A DNA stretch of 64,000 nucleotides from CAYFWF01 sp964346815 (GCA_964346815.1 CAYFWF010000017.1:38681-102680); one strand, 5' to 3'; numbered from the stretch's first letter, positions 33,316 to 43,090 are shown. Translations and numbers: made by a program. The notes: generated by a model from the letters alone, not told the origin.

Positions 33316-35457
33316 ATGTTGAAAAAAATACAGATTATCGGCGTTTTGTTTATAGTGTGTCTGTTTGGTTTTTTTGCAGTAAGTGCGACGTCTGATAATG
33401 GAATAAGCATCCTGTCGAAAGAGTCTCATGCAGAGAAACTCTGGAAAGGATCAGGCCATGCTGATTCTTCTGCTGAAGCTTTTGTCCATTGGGATGAGGA
33501 CGGAGAAATATCCACACGCTGTGCAAAGTGTCACAGTACAGAAGGATACCAGGACTTCATAACCACCGGAAGCGTAAATGCCGCAGTCCCTGCAGGACCA
33601 AACATCGAAAACAACATCGGATGCGAAGCTTGTCACACAAATCCTGAACAAGGCATTGTCAGGGACCATACCTCTGTCAAGTTTCCCTCTGGAGTTGTGG
33701 TAGAGGATCTGGGACCTGAAGCACTCTGCATGGAGTGTCATCAAGGAAGAAAATCCAAAATTTCCGTAGATGCAGATATCGCTGAGGTGGGTGTGGATGA
33801 CGATACGGTGAGCCCTGATTTGAGTTTTGCCAACATCCATTATTACGCTGCTGCTGCCAATCAATTCGGAACTGTGGTTAAGGGTGGGTACGAGTATGAT
33901 GGAAAAACCTATGATGCCCGGTTCTCACACGTTACAGGATATAATGCCTGTATCACCTGCCATAATCCTCATTCGCTGGAAGTCGATCTTCATCGCTGCA
34001 ACACATGCCATACCGGTATCAGCGACCCCAAGGACATCCGGTTTTACGGCTCTTTTGTAGATTACGATGGGGATGGCGATATGGTAGAAGGCATGTACTA
34101 CGAGATCGAGGGTCTCAAGGAAAAACTCTATCCTGCCATTCGCAGATATGCAAAAAACATAATTGGAGTTCCTGTTGTGTATGATGCCCATTCTCATCCT
34201 TATTACTTTACAGATACCAATGATAACGGTGTGCCCGATCCTGACGAGGGGCGCTATTCCTCTTTCACACCGCGACTCCTCAGAGCCGCTTATAACTATC
34301 AGGTTTCACAAAAAGACCCCAATGCCTTTGCCCACGGCGGAAAATATATCATTCAGCTTTTATACGATTCGATCGAAGACCTGAACTCCAAATTCAGCTC
34401 TCCTATCGACATGAGTGGGACCCAAAGAGTTGACGAAGGCCATTTCGACGGTTCTTCCGAAGCCTGGAGGCACTGGGACGAGGATGGAGAAGTCTCGAGC
34501 CGCTGCGCCAAATGTCACAGTGCAAGCGGTTTAGGCTACTATCTCGAAAATGGTGAGAATGTTGCGGCAGAAATTGCCAACGGCATGCTCTGCACAACCT
34601 GCCACACATCGCCCCCGCGTGTCAGAAGTGCTCCTATTGTTGAATTCCCCTCAGGAGCTCTGAAAACCCTGGGAGACAGCAGCAACCTCTGTATGACCTG
34701 TCATCAGGGACGAGAATCTATGTTCTCGGTCGTAAATAAAATCAATTCCTCCGAGCCACCCTGGAGTTTCACCAACATCCACTATTTCCCGGCGGCTGCT
34801 ATCTTGTTCGGTACAGAGGTCAAAGGCGGATTCGAATTCCAAGGAAAAAGCTATGTGGGACAAAGAATCTTCACCAACCACATGGGTGTGTTTGATACCT
34901 GTGTAAAATGTCACATGGGTACCCAGAGTCCGTATAAACCCTTTGATCTAACCGGCGAAATGCACAACGTCCACAAGCCCAATCCCGAAGACTGTGTCTA
35001 CTGTCACGGTCAGGATGTTTCACAGCCCAATCCAGGGGCAGATCCTTCGAAATTCAAATTCAGCGGAATCCGTCCTGGATCGACCCCGGATTATGATGGG
35101 GATGGGAATAGAAGAGAATCCGTCGAACACGAGATAAAGGGATTGGAAGAAGCTCTGTATGCAGAAATCCAATCATTTGGATTCAAAATAGGATTACCGA
35201 TCGCATACGACGGACACAGTTATCCTTACTTTTTCAACGATCTCAATGGAAACGGAATCGTCGATCCCGATGAAGCCAATCGAGACAACAGATACCAATT
35301 CACCAGTGCGGCGCTTTTAAAAACTGCGTATAACTACCAAGTAAGCAAGAAAGAACCCCACGGATTCATCCACAACTCCATGTATGTCGCACAGTTGTTA
35401 GTTGACTCTATCGAGCACCTCGGAGGAAATGTCAGTAAATACACCTGGCGGAAGTAG
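33316..35457 (+). CDS. Decaheme surface cytochrome with internal duplication and calcium-loop motifs
   Basis: A 713-residue secreted protein with ten CxxCH motifs, five in each half. Residues about 45-365 and 380-710 repeat one plan: SSEAWRHWDEDGE, RCAKCHS, LCMxCHQGR, FANIHYxxAAA, GGxExxGK, YDGDG, then DTNDNGVPDPDEG or DLNGNGIVDPDEA (calcium-loop-like) and AYNYQVSxK. The downstream position to a conduit barrel suggests the outer-surface terminal cytochrome, comparable in place to MtrC/OmcA, although not homologous in an obvious way. A strong hairpin terminator follows 30 bp after its stop. Confidence 0.88.
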   Translation: MLKKIQIIGVLFIVCLFGFFAVSATSDNGISILSKESHAEKLWKGSGHADSSAEAFVHWDEDGEISTRCAKCHSTEGYQDFITTGSVNAAVPAGPNIENNIGCEACHTNPEQGIVRDHTSVKFPSGVVVEDLGPEALCMECHQGRKSKISVDADIAEVGVDDDTVSPDLSFANIHYYAAAANQFGTVVKGGYEYDGKTYDARFSHVTGYNACITCHNPHSLEVDLHRCNTCHTGISDPKDIRFYGSFVDYDGDGDMVEGMYYEIEGLKEKLYPAIRRYAKNIIGVPVVYDAHSHPYYFTDTNDNGVPDPDEGRYSSFTPRLLRAAYNYQVSQKDPNAFAHGGKYIIQLLYDSIEDLNSKFSSPIDMSGTQRVDEGHFDGSSEAWRHWDEDGEVSSRCAKCHSASGLGYYLENGENVAAEIANGMLCTTCHTSPPRVRSAPIVEFPSGALKTLGDSSNLCMTCHQGRESMFSVVNKINSSEPPWSFTNIHYFPAAAILFGTEVKGGFEFQGKSYVGQRIFTNHMGVFDTCVKCHMGTQSPYKPFDLTGEMHNVHKPNPEDCVYCHGQDVSQPNPGADPSKFKFSGIRPGSTPDYDGDGNRRESVEHEIKGLEEALYAEIQSFGFKIGLPIAYDGHSYPYFFNDLNGNGIVDPDEANRDNRYQFTSAALLKTAYNYQVSKKEPHGFIHNSMYVAQLLVDSIEHLGGNVSKYTWRK

Positions 35458-35482
35458 CTGAATCAAAAACAGGTAGTATCTT

Positions 35483-35519
35483 AAAAAAGGCGGCATCTTG
35501 AAGATGCCGCCTTTTTTTT
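35483..35519. terminator. Bidirectional rho-independent terminator
   Basis: GGCGGCATCTT (35489-35499) and AAGATGCCGCC (35501-35511) pair into a GC-rich hairpin flanked by A6 on the left and T8 on the right. It closes the DmsE/MtrB operon and can stop the convergent operon too. Confidence 0.85.
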
Positions 35520-35662
35520 ATCTAAAACCAACCCATTCTTTCCGAAGAATGGTGATAAGTCACATGCCGATTGAAAAGAGAAAACAATCTTCAAAGACGA
35601 TTCAAAAGGGATCTGATATTCGTAGGCAAATGGGATTTTAAGGGAAGAATATCCAGTAGAAT

Positions 35663-36811
35663 TTATCTGGAGATAACTCTCGTATCTTCTGCCATTTTTA
35701 CGCGCATCTCCGTTGGACTTATGACATCTGCCCTAAAAAGATATTCGATACGAGCGGACACCGTTATTTTTTTGTTCTTGGGCATGGCGAAAACAAACCT
35801 TTCTCTTCTCGTCTCTCTCGGTCTCAACCGCGTGTCTAGATTCACCTGTTCAGCGTTCTGAAAAAGATCATATATTTTTGTCAATACCTTTCCTTTACCA
35901 TCTGCTAAGATCCTCTGGTATACTCTCTGGTCCGTTAAATATTCATTAGGAGTTCTGAGTTCTACCTGAAGAATTAATTTTCTCGTTGGAACACCGGTCG
36001 GGACCAGATGACCAGAACCAACATTGGTGATATCCACTTCGACCTGAATAAAATCTTTATTCTTATCCACCTTTTGAATTTCCAGTTTAAGCGCTTTTTG
36101 CAACTGTTCAGTCGAGTGTCCGGCTGAGATAGCGTGCAGATTGATCTGTTTCTGAGCCGAGGACTTTACACTTTCTTTGACCGTTCTGCCTTCTATCAAA
36201 GGCATGTGACAATTCTGGCATTGTGTGTTCTCCTCAGGATAGGGGCTCTGCTTCCATTCAGAGTATGTCCCCAATATCGTCACTCCTTTTCCATTGGTGA
36301 ATTCATGACATCCTGCACAGAGTTCAGATGATTTGAACAAAGGAGAAGGTTCTGTTTTATGAGCTGGAGAAGACACCTTTGATAGAGGTCCTCTTTTGAT
36401 TTCTCCCAATTCCAGCTCAAAAGGATTCTCCCTGTTATCCAGATTTACTGCCTTCACGGAATGGCAGAAATCGCATGACACTCCTTCCAGCGTGACCTCC
36501 TCTTTCATATCATAATCTCCGTTCAACAGAGCAATCGGAGCATGACAAGGAAGACAATCGAATTTTGCACTTCCAGAAGTCTCCAAATAAGATTCCATAT
36601 ACGAAGTTTTGAAAATAGGATCTTCTATCGACATGGAATGCATGGCGTTTTTCCAATGGCCGTAGATCTCTTCATGGCATTCTCGACATTCTTTGCTGCT
36701 GGTAATGACAGATTTTTCGACTTCTGGAAATCCCGGGTGAACAAACGCTTTTACCATAAAGGCGATGAACAACATCGTAATAACCAAGAGAATTCGTCTT
36801 TTCACGCCCAT
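35663..36811 (-). CDS. Pentaheme cytochrome c (c554-like N-terminal part)
   Basis: A 382-residue protein with a signal anchor and five CxxCH motifs in residues 40-215 (ECRECHEEIYGHWKNAMHS, CLPCHAP, EGVSCDFCHS, LCAGCHEF, CQNCHMP), followed by about 150 residues of beta-rich sequence (VDITNVGSGHLVPTGVPTRKLILQVEL) like an Ig-type domain. The HxxxS/M sequence after the first heme and the pairing of hemes recall cytochrome c554. It ends the leftward Qrc-like operon, 59 bp after the four-domain cytochrome, and probably takes electrons from it or is a small reductase. Confidence 0.8.
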   Translation of the reverse strand: MGVKRRILLVITMLFIAFMVKAFVHPGFPEVEKSVITSSKECRECHEEIYGHWKNAMHSMSIEDPIFKTSYMESYLETSGSAKFDCLPCHAPIALLNGDYDMKEEVTLEGVSCDFCHSVKAVNLDNRENPFELELGEIKRGPLSKVSSPAHKTEPSPLFKSSELCAGCHEFTNGKGVTILGTYSEWKQSPYPEENTQCQNCHMPLIEGRTVKESVKSSAQKQINLHAISAGHSTEQLQKALKLEIQKVDKNKDFIQVEVDITNVGSGHLVPTGVPTRKLILQVELRTPNEYLTDQRVYQRILADGKGKVLTKIYDLFQNAEQVNLDTRLRPRETRRERFVFAMPKNKKITVSARIEYLFRADVISPTEMRVKMAEDTRVISR

Positions 36812-36870
36812 TTCATCCTCCTAATCACATCATTAGTCCGATGAATCGAGAAAGAAGCGCTCAGGGCACA

Positions 36871-38043
36871 TTATTTCATGGACTGTATATATGCGATCAG
36901 ATTTTTCATTTCATCTTTTTCAAATCTCGGCCAATCCAAGTTCAGTTCAGTTACCATTTTTTCCATCTCAGGAACATGGTTCCACATGGCAGAGATGAGC
37001 TCAAAAACGGTATATACAGAGACTGCAGTAAGGTCGATTCCTTTATTCTGTTCAACAGCATCTTCACTGTGGCAGGATGCACATCCTTTCTGTTCAAATA
37101 TTTTTTTACCTTCTTCCTGGCTCGCATCTTCTCCATAATACTGTATAAAATACAGATAAGACATCAAATCAGCCATTTCCTTGTTGCTGAAAACTGGAAC
37201 CGATAAACCCATATCTCTCATCTCAGACCACATCTGATACGAATGGCTCCACATCATTCCTACTATTTCTGTGAGACTTCTCCGTAAATTACTCTGTCTT
37301 AAGTTAAGACCCTTTCCTTCATGGCAAACATAACATTTTTTGTTCTGGAAGACTTCTCTGCCTTCTCTTGGATTCCCGGGCTGTATGTAGATTTTCTCTC
37401 CAGATTGATTAAGAGCCCTTCCTTGAATAAAAGCTAAAAGGTGAGACATTTCTCGTGGAGCAAAGGTTTTTCCAATCATGGCTTCGATTATCTTAGAGCT
37501 GTGGTTCCAAAGAGCCGTGACCATAAACAGGGGCGATGCATAACGACCATATTCATCCAGAGGAACTCTGTTCGTTGACTGGAGGCTGCCGAGTGAGTGA
37601 CATTGTGCACATCCTTTGCTCTTATAGATCTCTTCACCTTCCAGATAGTCTCCCAATTCATCAAAGAATCCAAGATAGTAGAGATAGGCCATGAGCTTTT
37701 CAGTTTCTTCAGGATCTAAGACAGGTCTTGGAATATCCTTCTCTCGCATGACCTCGAGCATCTTAGGAGAGTGGCTCCACAGGGCACCCGCGAGTTCAAA
37801 GAAGTCCATTTTTTGTCCGACTTGAGTCAAATCTGGACCAAATGATTCACCCATTTCCCACACTTTATGACAATTGATGCAACCTTTATCAAAGAAGACT
37901 CGACTTCCCTCTAACGGATTCTCGGGCAGGGGAAAGCTTCCGTCTCTCAGAGCAAAAACTCCGGTCATGGTGAAAGAAATGATCAATACCCAAACACTTC
38001 CACTTTTTAAATCTTTAACCCGAGATTTTTTTGGTGTCATCAC
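36871..38043 (-). CDS. Tetra-domain class I cytochrome c
   Basis: A 390-residue protein with a signal anchor and four repeats of about 85 residues, each with a class I heme site (GCINCHK, GCAQCHS, KCYVCHE, GCASCHS) followed by W(S/N)HSxxM and an AYLYxxG-like end; the methionine in each repeat is a good sixth ligand candidate. Such Met/His hemes have higher potentials than the bis-His hemes of neighbouring proteins. Located between the NrfD gene and the pentaheme gene, it may accept electrons from the Qrc-like complex. Confidence 0.88.
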   Translation of the reverse strand: MMTPKKSRVKDLKSGSVWVLIISFTMTGVFALRDGSFPLPENPLEGSRVFFDKGCINCHKVWEMGESFGPDLTQVGQKMDFFELAGALWSHSPKMLEVMREKDIPRPVLDPEETEKLMAYLYYLGFFDELGDYLEGEEIYKSKGCAQCHSLGSLQSTNRVPLDEYGRYASPLFMVTALWNHSSKIIEAMIGKTFAPREMSHLLAFIQGRALNQSGEKIYIQPGNPREGREVFQNKKCYVCHEGKGLNLRQSNLRRSLTEIVGMMWSHSYQMWSEMRDMGLSVPVFSNKEMADLMSYLYFIQYYGEDASQEEGKKIFEQKGCASCHSEDAVEQNKGIDLTAVSVYTVFELISAMWNHVPEMEKMVTELNLDWPRFEKDEMKNLIAYIQSMK

Positions 38044-38102
38044 TGTGAATCATTCCTCTTCATATAAGTCCCAGGACTTATTTCTTAAATCATAACGCAG
38101 CC

Positions 38103-39446
38103 TCATGCTTCACCAGACTCTGGCAGGTAACTTTCGACTCTTGCGGATGTCTCTTTGACACCCAGTTCTTTACCTTCCTTTATTTCCCATATTGATACAA
38201 TCGGAAAAAGCTTCACAAACAGGACATACAGAAGGATAAACGTTGCGAAGCATCCCGCGGTTATGGCGAATTCTATCCAGGTGGGTGTATATATCCCCCT
38301 CTCATACGGCAGTCTAGGATTTATAAGTGTCGGAAGAACGATCGTATAACGTTCCAACCACATGCCAATAATCACGGCGATGGAAGCGATAAAAGTTCCT
38401 TTAATCGTCCGCGTTTTTCTGTTGGCCAGAATTAAAACTGGGATGAGGAAACAGCTCAAAACCGTGGTCCAGAAATACGGAGCATAAGGCCCTGTCAGCT
38501 TCGCATAAAAAACAGACAGATGAGAAGGTTCCGCACCGTAAAAAGATGTGAGGTTTTCGGTAAAGGTGAAATAAAACCACAGCAGGCTCATCACCATCAG
38601 AAGCAGGCCCAAATTATTAAAATGGATTGGTTTTAGATATCTTTCCAAATGACAGGATCGGCGTATGATGACCATAGCAACAATCAATGCGGCGATCCCT
38701 GAAAAAATAGCGCCTGTCACAAAATAAGGACCAAATATCGTGCTGTGCCACATGGGCTGAATAGTCATGGCGAATACATAAGATACTACGGTGTGGACCG
38801 AGACAGCTATGGGAATGACCAAAATCGCCATGAAGGAAATGGCTTTCTCCAATATTTTCCACTGTTTCTCTGTTCCTCTCCACCCAATAGCAAGAACACG
38901 ATAAATATATCCTTTGGTCGTCCCTCTAAACCTATCTCTCATTAGAGCAATATCCGGAATCAAGGGGATATAAAGATAGATTGAGCTGCATGTTAAATAT
39001 AAACTGATGCTAACCACATCCCACAGCAAGGGAGATTGAAATTTACCATGATTGATAACGTCGAACAATCTGTCTGGTCTTCCCAAATCAGTGATGATGT
39101 TGAATACTCCGAAGAACAAAACAAGTACAGTAATAACCTCAGCTGAGCGCGTAATTGCTCTTCGCCATTCGGCATGAGCTAAGCGGAGAATAGCGGAAAT
39201 AAGAGTCCCCGCATGACTGATTCCGATGAAAAAAACAAAATTTGTGATATAAAAACCCCAATAGACAGGACGGTTTAAGCCCGTCACGCCTAATCCACTT
39301 CTCAATTGAAGAATCCATGCCAGCAATCCCCATGCAATAATTGCCAGAAGAATGGCCCCTGTAAGATAAAACTTTTTTCCTGTATGGACGATTGGCTTCA
39401 GGATGTCTTTTTCATACAGTATGGATTCACTTTCGATATTATCCAT
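38103..39446 (-). CDS. NrfD/PsrC/QrcD-family membrane quinol-binding subunit
   Basis: A 447-residue protein with about ten transmembrane segments. Motifs include the N-terminal NRPVYWGFYITNFVFFIGISHAG and FGVFNIITDLGRPDRL, hallmarks of the longer (ten-helix) NrfD proteins in Qrc, ActC and DsrP-like complexes. It binds menaquinol or menaquinone and has no heme. Its last bases upstream overlap the FeS gene by 8 bp, showing tight coupling. The C-terminal tail after the last helix is charged. Confidence 0.88.
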   Translation of the reverse strand: MDNIESESILYEKDILKPIVHTGKKFYLTGAILLAIIAWGLLAWILQLRSGLGVTGLNRPVYWGFYITNFVFFIGISHAGTLISAILRLAHAEWRRAITRSAEVITVLVLFFGVFNIITDLGRPDRLFDVINHGKFQSPLLWDVVSISLYLTCSSIYLYIPLIPDIALMRDRFRGTTKGYIYRVLAIGWRGTEKQWKILEKAISFMAILVIPIAVSVHTVVSYVFAMTIQPMWHSTIFGPYFVTGAIFSGIAALIVAMVIIRRSCHLERYLKPIHFNNLGLLLMVMSLLWFYFTFTENLTSFYGAEPSHLSVFYAKLTGPYAPYFWTTVLSCFLIPVLILANRKTRTIKGTFIASIAVIIGMWLERYTIVLPTLINPRLPYERGIYTPTWIEFAITAGCFATFILLYVLFVKLFPIVSIWEIKEGKELGVKETSARVESYLPESGEA

Positions 39447-40131
39447 GCCATTCCCCTTCTACCAAATAAAAAACTTTTGGTTCTGTGCCGAGTTCCTCGA
39501 GGAGTCTGAATACCCTCGAACTCCTGGAAAGCTGCGCAACAAGGCTTTTGGGGTTTTCGAGATTTCCAAAGTATATGGCGTTCGTAGGACACGTTTGAAC
39601 GCAGGCGGGAATATAATCTTCATCTTTCAATTCCCGCTTTTCTGCCCGAGCCTTTTCTTTGGCCTTTTGCAATCTATGGTGACAGAAAGTGCACTTCTCA
39701 ACGACTCCGACCTGACGTCTCGAAACATCAGGATTCAAATAGTTGCTCATCTCTTTTGGCCAATGAGGCTTATAGTAGTTGAAATATTTCAATGTATAAG
39801 GGCAGTTGTTCGTGCAGTAACGACACCCGATGCATCTTGTGTAAACCTGAGCTACAATTCCTTCATTATTGAGATATGTTGCTCCAACAGGACAAACTTT
39901 AACGCAAGGGGGATTTTCGCAATGCATACAAGGCCTAGGAAGAAACCTTTCCTTTATGTCTGGATACTCTCCCTCCAGAACGGACAAAACTTTCATCCAA
40001 CTGATGGCCCTGTTTCTCAGCTCCTGGTCGGGCGTTGAAAAAGTGACATTATTTTCTGCTTTGCAGGCTGTAACGCAAGCTTGGCAGCCCGTACATCTAT
40101 CCAAATCAATAACCATTCCCCATTTTCTCAT
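39439..40131 (-). CDS. Ferredoxin-like subunit with four [4Fe-4S] clusters (DmsB/QrcC type)
   Basis: A 230-residue protein with four cysteine groups: DRCTGCQACVTACK, CMHCENPPCVKVCPVGA, TRCIGCRYCTNNCPYT and CTFCHHRLQ ... ACVQTCPTNA. This is the usual electron wire between a molybdopterin-family subunit and an NrfD subunit, which flank it here. No signal peptide; export together with the Tat-directed partner is expected. ATG 40131, one base after the upstream stop. Confidence 0.93.
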   Translation of the reverse strand: MRKWGMVIDLDRCTGCQACVTACKAENNVTFSTPDQELRNRAISWMKVLSVLEGEYPDIKERFLPRPCMHCENPPCVKVCPVGATYLNNEGIVAQVYTRCIGCRYCTNNCPYTLKYFNYYKPHWPKEMSNYLNPDVSRRQVGVVEKCTFCHHRLQKAKEKARAEKRELKDEDYIPACVQTCPTNAIYFGNLENPKSLVAQLSRSSRVFRLLEELGTEPKVFYLVEGEWHG

Positions 40132-40132
40132 C

Positions 40133-42493
40133 TCATTCTCCCTTGTTCAGCTTATAAATCTTTGCTCTTAATAACTGCCGGGAGTATACTCCATTTTGTT
40201 CAACGAAGGTTTCTCCGAGCAATTCATGAGGCATATTCTGTTTTTCGCCATTTCTACGCACAGGAAAATCTTTGACTTTGCCCACAGGGATACCTAAAAC
40301 ATCAGGCATAATTCCTGGGAAGATTTTTGCAACAGCCTGAATTTTTCCATATGAAGACTCAATCCACACGAGTTCCTTATCATGGATGTTCAATTTTCTT
40401 GCTGTCTCGGGATTAATCTCTACCCAGATCTTCCACTTGAGGTTAAAGCGAAATCCTAGATTTTCTTGGTACCATGGCTGGTTCGCCCCATTATCCTCAG
40501 ATGCAAAAGGTAAATCATAAAAATGAAGTAGAAATGGATATTTTTCCTCATTCCCGAAAACATCGGGATAATCGATATAAGATTCCATTTTATCTGGGGT
40601 TGCAAACTCATACTTTTGTGAAGCTGTTTGATAGATATAACTTCTTTCATTAAAATGATAAACAGGATCCTGCCAGCCACCTTTTTCAGTCAAATCTTTC
40701 ATAAAGTCATCGAGAGTATCGTGTTTAGGAATCCACCACCCCCGTTCCTCTAGTATTCTCATTTGAGTTTCTTCGGGAAAAGAATCAAATATGCCTCCAC
40801 GCTTTGCATGATAAAGACCCTCTAACCGATAAAAAATGAGCTCTTTAAAACTCTTCCATGGAAAATTTTGATCAAGTGGTGGCCCCATTATCCTAGCAAG
40901 AGTAAGGAAGACATCTTCGAAAGGCCGGGATTGATAAAGTGGAGGTACGACTGGCTGACCAACTCCCACCACAGGAACTTTAGATAGCGGGGATATATGT
41001 ATTTCCTGCCACTTTTCAAAATAAGTTGTATCAGGAAGGATAATGTCAGCAAATTTGCATGACTCGTCTAAAAAAGTAGAAAAACTGACTATAAAGGGAA
41101 TTCTCTTGAATGCCTCTTCCATCTTGGCATTGAAAGATGCAGAGATATTTGAGGCGGTGTTTAAAAGGAACAGAAAATTTATTTCGTATGGATCTTTTTC
41201 AATAACATGATCGATAAATTCCTTTATTCTATGGGCACTAGAAGCTGATTTGTGTTGCTCGTTGGGGGCATCTATTCTCTTGAAAGAGAGGCCTTTTTCT
41301 GCTGTTTTATTCAAAGAAACTGGTGGCATTTCTCCTAAAGGAGCCCTTCTTTGTCTCAGCAGTCCTCCTGGGATATCAATGCTTCCAACCAAAGCATTGA
41401 GAGAATGAATCGCTAAAAGAGCTGAAAGGCCGTTTGGATGATAAGAGAAATTATAGTCCGCCACTGCCACGGCAGGTCTGAGTGTGGAGAATTCCTTTGC
41501 TATCTCTATAATCGTCTTCAGTGGAACGCCCGTTATATCAGACACGTGATCAAGACGGATTTCTCTCAAAAGTGAATTTTTAAAGCCCACTCTCCTCTCC
41601 GCATCATCATCCAGCCAATCTTCAAAGTGAGTAGTGAATCTTTCAATATATTTCCTGTTGTGGAGCTCTTCCTTAAGGATTACTGAAGCTATTCCCATCG
41701 CTAGAAGGCCTTCTGTACCTGGATGGATCGGGATCCATTTATCTGTTTTTGAAGCACATAAAGAAAAGCGGGGTTCAATCTGAATGATTTTAATATCGCG
41801 GTTCGCTCTTTTCATCCCATAGACACGCTGGTTTTCCATAGATGTGGGCCAGTTAGTCAAAAAGTCTGCTCCAAAGGAGAGAACATAATTTGTCTTTTCA
41901 AAATCGACTGCCATAACATTATGTATGCCTTGGGTTGTGTAATAAGCATCCTTTACAGAACTCCAATCATCATGCTGTACGTGATTGGGCGATCCATATA
42001 TGTTCAGAAATCTAGCTACAAGGTCATTCGAAGTATTTTTATTAAAATTTTCCAAAAGAGCGACAGTATGAGATTTTTCAGATTCACGAAGCGATTTCAA
42101 TTTCTCTGCAACGATATCAAGGGCTTCATTCCAACCTACAGGCTGCCATGCTCCAGAATCGCGATTTCCCACCTTTTTCAAGGGAGTTTTGATCCTGTTA
42201 GGATTGTACAAAAGCTGCAAGCCTGCCTGTCCTTTGGAACAGACTCTCCCTCTGTTTAACGGATGAAAGGGATTCCCTTCTACCTTAACAGCACGGTCGT
42301 CAATTTTTCGTACTAAAAGACCACATCCCCCCTGGCAGGCTTGACAGACAGTAGGCACCCAACCTTCTATACCAGGATTCCAGGCATTTCCTGAGGCAGA
42401 ATCAGAAATTATATCAAAAGCACAGTTGTATAAAGGCAGACCAAAGGATAAACCTCCCACGATCTTCAGGAAATCTCTTCTCCTTAATGACAT
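40133..42493 (-). CDS. Molybdopterin oxidoreductase family protein (QrcB/ActB-like)
   Basis: A 786-residue protein with a Tat signal (LRRRDFLKIVGG), an N-terminal [4Fe-4S] site (CQACQGGCGLLV ... GRVCSKGQ) and the three molybdopterin-family domains. At the place of the metal ligand the sequence is GSPNHVQHDDWSSVKDAYY: no Cys or Sec, as in QrcB and ActB, which bind no molybdenum. It may be a structural electron-transfer subunit rather than an enzyme, though a serine ligand cannot be excluded. Fits gene order cytochrome-Mo protein-FeS-NrfD of the Desulfovibrio Qrc complex. Confidence 0.85.
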   Translation of the reverse strand: MSLRRRDFLKIVGGLSFGLPLYNCAFDIISDSASGNAWNPGIEGWVPTVCQACQGGCGLLVRKIDDRAVKVEGNPFHPLNRGRVCSKGQAGLQLLYNPNRIKTPLKKVGNRDSGAWQPVGWNEALDIVAEKLKSLRESEKSHTVALLENFNKNTSNDLVARFLNIYGSPNHVQHDDWSSVKDAYYTTQGIHNVMAVDFEKTNYVLSFGADFLTNWPTSMENQRVYGMKRANRDIKIIQIEPRFSLCASKTDKWIPIHPGTEGLLAMGIASVILKEELHNRKYIERFTTHFEDWLDDDAERRVGFKNSLLREIRLDHVSDITGVPLKTIIEIAKEFSTLRPAVAVADYNFSYHPNGLSALLAIHSLNALVGSIDIPGGLLRQRRAPLGEMPPVSLNKTAEKGLSFKRIDAPNEQHKSASSAHRIKEFIDHVIEKDPYEINFLFLLNTASNISASFNAKMEEAFKRIPFIVSFSTFLDESCKFADIILPDTTYFEKWQEIHISPLSKVPVVGVGQPVVPPLYQSRPFEDVFLTLARIMGPPLDQNFPWKSFKELIFYRLEGLYHAKRGGIFDSFPEETQMRILEERGWWIPKHDTLDDFMKDLTEKGGWQDPVYHFNERSYIYQTASQKYEFATPDKMESYIDYPDVFGNEEKYPFLLHFYDLPFASEDNGANQPWYQENLGFRFNLKWKIWVEINPETARKLNIHDKELVWIESSYGKIQAVAKIFPGIMPDVLGIPVGKVKDFPVRRNGEKQNMPHELLGETFVEQNGVYSRQLLRAKIYKLNKGE

Positions 42494-42520
42494 TATTTCC
42501 CTCTTAATCCTTTCTAGGAG

Positions 42521-43039
42521 TTATCTATGACATGAAATGCAATCATTATTGACCTCTCTTTCTTCATGGCATTTCATACACATCTTCATGGTAATTTTTC
42601 TGGGCTTTGAGGGAGGCTGCAAACTTTCTCCTATTGAACCGTGACACAGTTTGCAATCAAGCTCTCCCAATACGACATGCCTTTGATGAGAAAAATAGAC
42701 ATCCTCAGGAACAGAATAGAGTCTCTGCCAATCAATCTCTTTCCCCGCATTGATGTATTCCATTAGTTTCTCTTCTTCTTTGCTCTCACCTAAAGGTTCT
42801 TCGTGACAGCCAGAACACACTTCAATGGCTGGTCTTCCCGAAGTAGCTTGAACTTCGAAATAGAAATGGCAGTCCACACATTCCAAACCATTCTCTGCAT
42901 GAATTTTATGATTAAATGCAAGGGGTTGTTTAATTCGACCTGCAGAAGAGAAAAGGATGACAATCAAGAGGAATCCAAAAAATAAAACAACACTCAAAAA
43001 AAAGAAAATTCGTATCCTAGAAATTTGGAAGCCCTTCAT
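42521..43039 (-). CDS. Pentaheme c-type cytochrome (QrcA-like)
   Basis: A 172-residue protein with an N-terminal membrane anchor (FFLSVVLFFGFLLIVILFS) and five CxxCH motifs with class III style histidines (FNHKIHAENGLECVDCH, YFSHQRHVVLGELDCKLCH). It heads the Qrc-like operon and would be the complex's exit to periplasmic cytochromes; QrcA of Desulfovibrio has six hemes. Translation start lies about 210 bp after the likely promoter. Confidence 0.88.
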   Translation of the reverse strand: MKGFQISRIRIFFFLSVVLFFGFLLIVILFSSAGRIKQPLAFNHKIHAENGLECVDCHFYFEVQATSGRPAIEVCSGCHEEPLGESKEEEKLMEYINAGKEIDWQRLYSVPEDVYFSHQRHVVLGELDCKLCHGSIGESLQPPSKPRKITMKMCMKCHEEREVNNDCISCHR

Positions 43040-43090
43040 TCTACTCTGTACTACCTTTCACGTCACGATTCAGGTGGTTCTATTTAAATA

